A DNA stretch of 64,000 bases, taken from Kiloniellaceae bacterium. Its GTDB lineage: Bacteria > Pseudomonadota > Alphaproteobacteria > Kiloniellales > J153. The stretch is taken from NCBI GenBank assembly GCA_021776095.1, contig JAJFGO010000076.1, positions 1 to 64,000 on the forward strand, in the 5' to 3' direction. The position numbers and the translations under genes were made by a program. The notes under the pieces are model-generated. The model was given only the letters and a program-made list of their open reading frames with translations. It did not search any database and was not told the origin of the DNA. Shown piece after piece: positions 50,009 to 56,626 of this stretch (position 1 is its first letter; every line of letters starts with the position of its first letter).

Positions 50009-50478
50009 GGCAACCGCCCATAAGTGCGGTGGCAAGGCTTCTGATAACACCTTTAGTCGATGTGCTGAATAGGCGCTGGCTACGGATCAATCCGAGGGTG
50101 CAGACTTTGCCAACTGTGCTTTTGCATGAAGCGTCAGCGAATTCGCTCTAGGGTCAATAACATCTGCATCGCTGCCACTCTAGGCCGTCGCTCCGGCAAT
50201 TTTTCCGCTGATTCGGTCCGCCACCGCGAAGAGCGGACCATTCGACAGGTACGCGGGACGTTGGGTTGTGGCCTGATCCCGGTGCTCGTAGGGAAAGAAC
50301 GACGCGGCAACCAGCTTGCGGTGCCCCAGCTTTCGACACGCTGGCCTAGCCGCACCGCAACTAGCTTAGGGGGCTGTTCGAGTCGGCCCAAGTGGCTCTA
50401 TTGCAGTTTGTGGATTCGCGACTGGCTATGAAGGCCATTCCCGACTTCTAGCACAGGCCCAAAGGGAGAATTGGCAAC
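50009..50478. other. Gene-free region containing an integrase relic
   Basis: This 470-bp stretch between the HEPN gene and the coupled small ORF has no intact gene. Its central part (50185-50300) is a decayed copy of an integrase 3' end, annotated separately. The remaining parts are unrecognised. Confidence 0.5.
50185..50300 (-). pseudogene. Remnant of a second tyrosine integrase (C-terminal end)
   Basis: Read leftward, the region gives HRDQATTQRPAYLSN followed by ADRISGKIAG, aligning with HRNQATTQRYAHFSN and ADRISGQIAA at the C-terminus of the intact integrase at 50838-52094. The catalytic Tyr of the relic is replaced by Pro-Ala, and no longer frame exists upstream. Nucleotide identity over ~100 bp is clear by eye but far from complete, so this is not a recent duplication. 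It marks an older integration or a tandem element that decayed. Confidence 0.75.
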
Positions 50479-50838
50479 TCAATCCGAGCGACGGAATTTC
50501 TCTGGCGAAATCACCTGATCTGACCAAGCCTTCGTGTCTGCCCCGAAATAGGCTCGCAAAACGCCGGGTTCTGGGTAACTGGTCACACACCGGAACGTCC
50601 TGGCGGGTGGCGACCGGCCTCTCTCGTTCAAACTGCTACTGACTATCGCTTCAGCGCTGGCTCCCAAGAAGTGGAGGACAAGCGTGCGCAACAGGTTGAT
50701 ACGCGCACTGTTGCTCAGTCTATGTTTTGGAACATGCTCGTGAAATTTCCGGATGTATATGCCTTCCTTGTATTGCTCGACCACTAGGCAAATTTCGGAA
50801 CGCGTGAGGCTATCGCATAGCTTATGATTTTCGTACAT
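50479..50838 (-). CDS. Small hypothetical protein translationally coupled to the integrase
   Basis: A 119-residue protein starting MYENHKLCDSLTRSEICLVV; mixed charge, no signal peptide, and no domain I recognise. Its ATG overlaps the stop codon of the integrase gene as TGATG (50836-50840), a typical re-initiation arrangement, so it should be produced in fixed ratio to the integrase. A role in recombination or its control is possible but rests only on this coupling. Confidence 0.6.
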   Translation of the reverse strand: MYENHKLCDSLTRSEICLVVEQYKEGIYIRKFHEHVPKHRLSNSARINLLRTLVLHFLGASAEAIVSSSLNERGRSPPARTFRCVTSYPEPGVLRAYFGADTKAWSDQVISPEKFRRSD

Positions 50839-52094
50839 CAATGTGATTTCTTCATCTCAACAATCTCAGCGCCACCATTTCCGGCCTCCATAGCCGCCGC
50901 AATCTGTCCGCTGATGCGGTCCGCCGCCGCGCGGAGCGGGTCATTTGAGAAGTGTGCGTAACGTTGCGTCGTGGCTTGGTTCCGGTGCCCCAGGAGCGCG
51001 CCGATCAGGATCAGGCTATCCCCGGCCCCAGCCGCCACACTGGCGAAGCTGTGGCGCAGGTCATGGAGCCGAACGCCCTCCAGGCCAGCGCGCGCCTTAA
51101 TCCGCCCCCAGGCCTTTGGCAGACCCACGAGGTGCGCGCCCTTCTTTGCGCCCGGCAGAACGAATGGGTTTCCCTCCAGGCGCGGCAGGGACGCTAGCAA
51201 CTCAAGCGCGGGCGCGCCCAGCGGAATGACCTTAGCCCCGGTCTTGCTGTCCGGCAGGCGCAGGCAGACGCGCTCGAAATCGACGTGCTCCCATTTCAGG
51301 GTCAGAATTTCCGACTTGCGCGCCCCGGTCAGGGTCAGGAGCCGGACCGCCGCGGTCGCGCTCGGGTTCTCGCCCTCAGGTTCCATCGCGGTCAGGGTTT
51401 CGCCCAAACGGGTCAGTTCGGCAAAGGACAGGAATCGCTCGCATTTGCGTTCCTTGAACCGCTTCACGCCGCGCACCGGATTGTCCGCCCGTAGGCGCCG
51501 GTCCATTGCGAACGAGAAGATGCCGCCCAAGAGGCTCACGGTGCGCGCGGCTGTGCCCTTGCCGCCCTTCACGATGGCCCGGCCACGTTTCTTGGTCTTT
51601 ATGTCCGTTGCCGTCTTGCCGTCCGCTACGTCTTGCATGAAGCGTTGCACATCGGTTCGTGTCACCGCCCGAACGTGCTTGCGCCCCAGGAGCGGCTTGA
51701 TGTGCCGTTCGATCCGCCCCCGGTCTGTGGCAATGGTGGACGGCTTTTTGGTGGCGCATCCCTCGGCAAGGTAAAGCTCGCAGAGTCCCGCAACGCTCGG
51801 ATCGCGCTTGGCTTCGTCCCTGGCCTCGGCAGGGTCACGCCCGGCCGCCCTCTCTCCCAGGAGTCGGATTGCCTCGGTCCGGGCCCTCTCAGGCGTCCAG
51901 GGGGAGCCGTGGCGGCCGATGCTGATCCAGCGTTGCCGGCCGCCGATGCGGGTTTTCAGCACATAGGTCTTGGCAGCCCGTTGGCAGCGCACGCCAAAGC
52001 CCTTAACCTCGGAATCCCAGACCAACGTACCCGGCTTCAGGCTATCGACGGTCCGTTTCGTAATCCGCTGGGTTGCCCTGCCGTTCGCGCTCAT
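50838..52094 (-). CDS. Tyrosine recombinase, P4-type island integrase
   Basis: A 418-residue integrase. The N-terminal DUF4102-type arm-binding domain (~10-95) includes LVWDSEVKGFGVRCQRAAKT; the core-binding domain follows (~105-200); the catalytic domain has Arg in TGARKSEILTL, HDLRHSF (His-x2-Arg), the GHRNQATTQRYAH block and its nucleophile Tyr. It would recombine attP with the 3' end of tRNA-Val. The gene lies ~160 bp from attR and points inward, with arm-type repeats between the gene and the end. It is complete, so the island may still be mobile. Confidence 0.94.
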   Translation of the reverse strand: MSANGRATQRITKRTVDSLKPGTLVWDSEVKGFGVRCQRAAKTYVLKTRIGGRQRWISIGRHGSPWTPERARTEAIRLLGERAAGRDPAEARDEAKRDPSVAGLCELYLAEGCATKKPSTIATDRGRIERHIKPLLGRKHVRAVTRTDVQRFMQDVADGKTATDIKTKKRGRAIVKGGKGTAARTVSLLGGIFSFAMDRRLRADNPVRGVKRFKERKCERFLSFAELTRLGETLTAMEPEGENPSATAAVRLLTLTGARKSEILTLKWEHVDFERVCLRLPDSKTGAKVIPLGAPALELLASLPRLEGNPFVLPGAKKGAHLVGLPKAWGRIKARAGLEGVRLHDLRHSFASVAAGAGDSLILIGALLGHRNQATTQRYAHFSNDPLRAAADRISGQIAAAMEAGNGGAEIVEMKKSH

Positions 52095-52112
52095 GGTCGC
52101 CCCCTGTCGGGT

Positions 52113-52147
52113 GGTTGCTAGAAAGGTCTAGCAACCATTTAGCAACC
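52113..52147. promoter_or_regulatory. Right arm-type repeats between integrase and attR (inferred)
   Basis: CTAGCAACCATTTAGCAACC at 52128-52147 repeats the left-end sequence at 32434-32453 with only the AAA/TTT spacer changed, in the same orientation. An inverted GGTTGCTAG precedes it at 52113-52121. The position just upstream of the integrase start suggests integrase binding and possibly autoregulation. Confidence 0.65.
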
Positions 52148-52252
52148 ACATTAGCGCGTTTCAATGGCAGTAGGTGTCGGAATGTGTCACCTAACCCATT
52201 TATTCTGCGGACTTCTGGCAACCCCTGTCGGTTAGTGAAATCAGATACACTT

Positions 52253-52301
52253 GCCATTACATGGCGGAGGTCGGAGGTTCGATCCCTTCCCGCGCCTACC
52301 A
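52253..52301 (+). repeat. attR: right 49-bp direct repeat of the island
   Basis: An exact copy of tRNA-Val from the anticodon stem to CCA (compare 32340-32388). Only the 3' part of the tRNA is present, with unrelated sequence in front, so it is not a functional tRNA gene. Confidence 0.92.
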
Positions 52302-52389
52302 ATCGCCTAGACTGGCCCCCTGAAATACCGGTCTCGATCCGCTTGAAAGGCTTAAGAGCTCAGTGCTCGACGGCGCCCCGGGCGCAAGG

Positions 52390-52566
52390 TCAGGAGACCC
52401 AGATCGCCGATGCCGCGATGGCGGCCCAGACGACGCCGCTGGCGCCAATCCAAAAGAGCAAGGCACCTCTGGAGGTCCAGCCGCGCCGAACGGCCTTGGC
52501 GCGCGCCTGTCTCCCGGAGGAGCCGTCATCCTTACGCTCGACGGATGTGCTGGTCAATTCAGCCAT
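52390..52566 (-). CDS. Small single-span membrane protein
   Basis: A 58-residue protein: polar and charged for the first ~33 residues (with RQARAKAVRRGW), then one hydrophobic helix to near the C-terminus (GALLFWIGASGVVWAAIAAS). The start at 52566 has GGAGAG four bases upstream. No family recognised. A perfect CtrA-like site TTAA-N7-TTAA lies ~50 bp upstream of its start, suggesting cell-cycle-linked expression. It is the first core gene to the right of the island. Confidence 0.6.
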   Translation of the reverse strand: MAELTSTSVERKDDGSSGRQARAKAVRRGWTSRGALLFWIGASGVVWAAIAASAIWVS

Positions 52567-52612
52567 GTCACTCTCCAAACCTTAGCGGTCCTAAGAGTGT
52601 CTGGGCATTTTA

Positions 52613-52627
52613 TTAACCCTTCGTTAA
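52613..52627 (-). promoter_or_regulatory. CtrA-type binding site, TTAA-N7-TTAA
   Basis: TTAACCCTTCGTTAA at 52613-52627 matches the full CtrA consensus with the right spacing. It lies upstream of the small membrane-protein gene (52390-52566) and downstream of prsR. The rcdA and trcR genes in this window support a CtrA network in the organism. Confidence 0.5.
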
Positions 52628-52719
52628 CGCTAACGGCCCGCGTCGCCCGACCCGGCCGCAGGGTCGATGCCTCCAATCCAATAGCGCCGGTCTAACCGCG
52701 CCCTTTAGCCTCGGTTTGC

Positions 52720-54087
52720 TCAGGTTTCGATCTCGAAGCGGCGCAGTAGATTGTAAAGCTTCGGCCGGCTGATCTGCAAAATCTTCGCAGCGTTGGAGAT
52801 GTTGCCGCCCGATACGGCCATGGCATTTTCGATCGTGGCGCGCTCGGCCCGATCCCGCGCCTCTTGGAGCGTCTCTCGCTTCGGTTCCGGGCTCGGCGTC
52901 TCGAAGCCGAGATCGGCGGCCGTGACTTTACGGCCTTTCGCGGTCACGACCGCGCGCTTCAGGCAGTTTTGCAGTTCTCGGACATTGCCCGGCCAATCGT
53001 AGGCCGCCAGAGCCGATAGGGCGTCGGCGCCAAATCCGCGCACCGGCCGGCGCAGGTCGCGCGCCAATTTTCCGAGCAAGTCATTGGCAATGACAACCGC
53101 GTCGTCTCCGCGCTCGCGCAGCGGCGGCAACTCAATTGAAAACTCGCTCAAGCGGTAATACAGATCCTCGCGAAACAATCCGGCCTCGATGGCTTGGTTC
53201 AGAACTTGATTGGTCGCCGAAAGGACGCGCACATCAACGTCTATGGTGGTGCGGCCGCCAACGCGCTCGATCACCCGCTCTTGAAGAAAGCGCAATAGCT
53301 TCGCCTGCAGCGGCAGGCTGAGGTCGGCAATCTCGTCGAGAAAAAGCGTGCCCCCGCTGGCCTGCTCGATCTTCCCGATTGTCGTCTTGATGGCACCGGT
53401 GAAGGCCCCTTTTTCGTGGCCGAAGAGTTCGCTCTCCAAAAGATGGTCCGGGATCGCCGCGCAGTTGATCGCGACGAAGGGTTTATTGGCACGCCGGCTG
53501 TGCTGATGCACGCCACGCGCGATCAGTTCCTTGCCGGTACCGCTTTCGCCCGTGATCAGCACGCCGATATCGCTGTCCGCCACGTCCCGGACCCGCTTCA
53601 GGGTCTGCTGCAGTTTGGGAAAGGTGGTCAGGAAGCCGGGAAATTCATAGCCCGCACTGTAGCGCGCGATTTTCCGGTGTTCCTCCTCCAGCGTCCAAAG
53701 CTCATAGGCACGGGTAACGATCAAGCCCAGAATGTCGGCGTCCACCGGCTTATGATAGAAGTCGTAAGCACCGCCGGCCACGGCTTCGACCGCGTAGGCG
53801 CGATGGGCCTGTCCGGTCATCATGATGACCTTGCATTCGGGCTCTAGTTCTAAAATGCCGGTCAATGTCGCCAGACCCTCGCTCGGCCCGTCGGCATCGG
53901 GCGGCAATCCGAGATCGAGCACGACGACCGGCGGTTGTTCCCGCGCCACAATTTCTAAAGCGCTCTGACGGTTTTCGGCGGTTAAGACCTGATAGGATTC
54001 GAAGGCCCAGCGAAGTTGCCGCCGAAGGCCCGGGTCGTCCTCGACAATTAAAATCTTGCGTTCCGCCTTGCTTGGCTTACCCGACAT
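52720..54087 (-). CDS. prsR: PEP-CTERM system response regulator, sigma-54 activator
   Basis: A 455-residue NtrC-type regulator. The receiver domain (1-125) has phospho-acceptor Asp58 in VVVLDLGLPP and the acidic pair in VEDD; the AAA+ domain has Walker A GESGTGKE (180-187), the sigma-54-contact loop GAFTGA (227-232) and Walker B GGTLFLDE; the C-terminal Fis-type helix-turn-helix is AAKILQISRPKLYNLLRRFE. It matches the TIGR02915 regulator of exosortase A systems. Phosphorylated by PrsK, it would drive sigma-54 promoters of PEP-CTERM genes such as that at 60349-60364. It is encoded 16 bp after prsK in the same operon. Confidence 0.94.
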   Translation of the reverse strand: MSGKPSKAERKILIVEDDPGLRRQLRWAFESYQVLTAENRQSALEIVAREQPPVVVLDLGLPPDADGPSEGLATLTGILELEPECKVIMMTGQAHRAYAVEAVAGGAYDFYHKPVDADILGLIVTRAYELWTLEEEHRKIARYSAGYEFPGFLTTFPKLQQTLKRVRDVADSDIGVLITGESGTGKELIARGVHQHSRRANKPFVAINCAAIPDHLLESELFGHEKGAFTGAIKTTIGKIEQASGGTLFLDEIADLSLPLQAKLLRFLQERVIERVGGRTTIDVDVRVLSATNQVLNQAIEAGLFREDLYYRLSEFSIELPPLRERGDDAVVIANDLLGKLARDLRRPVRGFGADALSALAAYDWPGNVRELQNCLKRAVVTAKGRKVTAADLGFETPSPEPKRETLQEARDRAERATIENAMAVSGGNISNAAKILQISRPKLYNLLRRFEIET

Positions 54088-54103
54088 AAAAATCGACTTC
54101 CTT

Positions 54104-56236
54104 CTAACTAGCGCCGCCGGCGACCGGCAGCGTCACGCGCATTGTGGTCCCCTCGCCGGGCTCGCTGATTGCTACCAGGTCTCCGCCAAATTCCCTGGCA
54201 TATTCCCGGCACTGATATACACCGATTCCCATGCCGCCTTTCTTGGTCGATTGAAAGGGTTTGAAGAGCTCTCGCCGGACGAAATCCGGCTCCATACCCG
54301 GTCCATCGTCGATCACATCGACGACCGCGAAGCTGCCCTCGCCATGCAGATTTATCCTAACGGTACCGTGACTGCCCGCAGCGTCCGCAGCATTCTGAAT
54401 GAGATGCGAGAAGATCGCCTCCAGGCGATCGGAGTTCCCCACCGCGTACAAGTTCGCCGTGCCGCTTTCGACGACCAACTCCGGATCGCGTTCTGGCTGC
54501 GCGGCGACGACTTTTTGAATGATCGGCCGTAGTGCCAGCTCGGCCTTGACCGGCTCCTTGGGTTGGAAGGCGCTGATGCGCGCCATCAGGCGGTTCATCA
54601 TAGCTGCCGCGTCCTTGAGAGACGAGACCGCGTCGTCGCGGAATTCCTGCCGGTGGCCGTGCTTTTCGAAATTCGAGCCCAAGACGGATAGCTGACTGAC
54701 CAGGTTTTTCACATCGTGCACGACGAAGGCGAAGCGCCGGTTGAAGATCTCAAACTCGCGCGCCGCCTCCAAGGCTTCCTGAGCCTTGTGTTCGGCCAAA
54801 TAGCTCGCCGCTTGCCGGCCGACGACGCCGAGCAGGTCGTAATCTTCCCAGCCCAAGATCCGCGCCGCGCGCGGCTGCTCCAGGATGACCATGCCGACCA
54901 GACCTCGATGCCACAGCGGGACCACCAGCCAAGTCCGGCGCAGATTCAGCAGCTCTTCTGGCACCGCCTCCGCGCCCTGCACCTCGCCGCCGTTACGCAA
55001 TTGCTGCAGGTTGATCACGGTCTGCGATTCCTTCAAGGTCTTGCCGAACTCGAACGCGCGTTCGGGGGTCAGCTCGGGAATCGTGAAATTCCAGGCTGCG
55101 GCGTGATGCGCGCGCGCCTCTTCAATTAGAATCATGGCCCCGCCCGGGCTTTCGACAATGTCCGCGATGGCCTTGACGCAGCGTTCTTCAAGCGGCGCAT
55201 CGTGAACACTGGCCAGCGTAGCCATGAATCGCAGCCATTCTTCACGCCAATCGTATTTGTGCTCGAAGAAATGCCGGCTGACCCAAACGCGCACATGTGC
55301 CCAGTACGCCCCCGAGAACAAAATAACCGCCAGGACAGCGATCGCGCCGACCAGAAACACGATCTGGATCACGCTGCCAGGTTCGGCGCCGATCTCGCGA
55401 ATCCAGAATCCCACCGCGGCGGCCAACGCGAGATAGATCCCGGTCGCGATCAGCGTCGTTGATCCCATCATCACTTTGCGTGACAGGGAGATCCCGGTTT
55501 TCCAGATTTCGGCCCGCGCCGCGGCGACTGCGAAGAGCGGCGCGCACAACGCCTGCACCGCACCCCGGGCTTCTTGCAGGACCGGGTCGACAGCGCCAAA
55601 TAGGGCCGCATCGGCATAAAGGAACAGGTCGTAGGCGAAGAAGATTCCGGTCGAAAGACAAAGCAGCTTGATCGTCCATCGCTGGCTGGGCGGGGTGTTT
55701 CGGAACAGCATCTCGGTCGCCATAAGGCCGGCGACCGCCGCGATCAGACCCACCAGAGGATTCAGATTGACCCCGCCGGACAGGAAAATCAGGCCGCTCC
55801 AGGATGCCAAGGCGGCCAATCCAATGCTGGAAACGCCGACGGCAATTACGCCAACCGTCGATGCCGGTAGAGCGCGCTGGCCAATTGGCGTGCCGCGCAG
55901 CAGCAGATACAAAAGAAACGAGAACCAGGTCAGGAAACGAACGATTTCGAGAGACGGGATCAGGGCGCGCCGAATCGGCAAGTCGGCATAGTAGGCGGCC
56001 GAGCAAGCGGTCCAGACCGCAGTCGCGCACAAGGCCATCAGGACGAAACCGGCCTCTGGGTGGCGCGCCCTGGCCACCACCACCCCAAACAAAATGGCAA
56101 AGGCGGCCGCCCCGATCGCAAAACTGATATTGCCGAGCGACGGCGCCGACACGGGCCCCTCCGCCAACCCGACGGATGGCCCTATTAACGCTCCCGCAGC
56201 GATGGCCCAACTGTTAGAATCGTGTATCACTTGCAA
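54104..56236 (-). CDS. prsK: PEP-CTERM system histidine kinase
   Basis: A 710-residue membrane sensor kinase. The N-terminal ~320 residues contain about nine hydrophobic helices, followed by a GAF-like domain (~345-490) and a kinase core with the phospho-accepting His507 in FVVHDVKNLVSQL, N-box FSHLIQNAADAA and G-boxes DDGPGME and KKGGMGIGV. It matches the TIGR02916 kinase of exosortase A loci. The signal may be sensed in the membrane or by the GAF domain. It is the first gene of prsKR and is divergent from prsT, with 390 bp between them. Confidence 0.93.
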   Translation of the reverse strand: MQVIHDSNSWAIAAGALIGPSVGLAEGPVSAPSLGNISFAIGAAAFAILFGVVVARARHPEAGFVLMALCATAVWTACSAAYYADLPIRRALIPSLEIVRFLTWFSFLLYLLLRGTPIGQRALPASTVGVIAVGVSSIGLAALASWSGLIFLSGGVNLNPLVGLIAAVAGLMATEMLFRNTPPSQRWTIKLLCLSTGIFFAYDLFLYADAALFGAVDPVLQEARGAVQALCAPLFAVAAARAEIWKTGISLSRKVMMGSTTLIATGIYLALAAAVGFWIREIGAEPGSVIQIVFLVGAIAVLAVILFSGAYWAHVRVWVSRHFFEHKYDWREEWLRFMATLASVHDAPLEERCVKAIADIVESPGGAMILIEEARAHHAAAWNFTIPELTPERAFEFGKTLKESQTVINLQQLRNGGEVQGAEAVPEELLNLRRTWLVVPLWHRGLVGMVILEQPRAARILGWEDYDLLGVVGRQAASYLAEHKAQEALEAAREFEIFNRRFAFVVHDVKNLVSQLSVLGSNFEKHGHRQEFRDDAVSSLKDAAAMMNRLMARISAFQPKEPVKAELALRPIIQKVVAAQPERDPELVVESGTANLYAVGNSDRLEAIFSHLIQNAADAAGSHGTVRINLHGEGSFAVVDVIDDGPGMEPDFVRRELFKPFQSTKKGGMGIGVYQCREYAREFGGDLVAISEPGEGTTMRVTLPVAGGAS

Positions 56237-56626
56237 CCTATGGCCGGAACCTTAGCGTTCTCTTCAGTGCCAACGCCATAACCTATTCAGGAAAACATGC
56301 CCAAGGCCGTCTGCAAACTTCACGCATCAAGCTTCGGCAAACTTTAAACCATCAAGCGCTTGCTTGAGACAAGATACGGTGAATATATGTGCATTCAAAC
56401 CAAGAAACAATATTTGACGACAATCTATTACACCCTTTAAATCCCCATTCAATTTATTAAATTTAAATAAATATATTGTGCAGTGGTGCATATTTGATTG
56501 AGGAGTTAGAGATCTTATAATATCGCCGACCGAGCCTTGGGCAATCTTCGCGCCAGGTTCGGAATGTAGGAATCTCCGAGGCGCGGGCGGTCACGTGCAC
56601 GGATTTTGGTGAGGATAAACGACGAG
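56237..56626. other. AT-rich divergent promoter region between prsK and prsT
   Basis: About 390 bp with no gene. The block 56360-56520 is very AT-rich compared with the surroundings. It contains an ATTACAC word (56432-56438), which also occurs in reverse in the two repeats upstream of the PEP-CTERM gene, but no full TGT-N11-ACA site. No sigma-54 -24/-12 pair passes inspection, so these genes probably use another promoter type. Confidence 0.4.

Larger units (their letters stand above)
32340..52301. mobile_element. 20-kb integrative genomic island in tRNA-Val
   Basis: The island is bounded by the 49-bp direct repeats and carries a P4-type tyrosine integrase at its right end, an AlpA-like protein in the middle, and arm-type repeats inside both ends. 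It contains no structural phage genes, relaxase or type IV secretion genes, so it is probably mobilised in trans or is a defence-cargo island. The cargo is a type I restriction-modification operon, several nucleases, a DprA-PRTase pair and an HEPN protein. It interrupts the XrtA/PEP-CTERM locus. The exact ends are set by the repeats, with the uncertainty of the crossover point within them. Confidence 0.9.

Noticed and set aside
50126-50431. 101-codon plus-strand ORF after the HEPN gene
   Set aside because: Its DNA is explained by a decayed integrase 3' end on the opposite strand.
52253-52301. Second tRNA-Val gene
   Set aside because: Only the anticodon-to-CCA part is present; the acceptor 5' strand and D arm are missing, so it is the attR repeat.
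32340-52301. Island as a prophage
   Set aside because: Some small genes are prophage-like, but no capsid, terminase, tail, lysis or phage replication genes are present.
56237-56626. Sigma-54 promoter or PrsR sites upstream of prsT or prsK
   Set aside because: Only an isolated ATTACAC word is shared with the sites at 60424-60546; no -24/-12 pair and no full TGT-N11-ACA were found.
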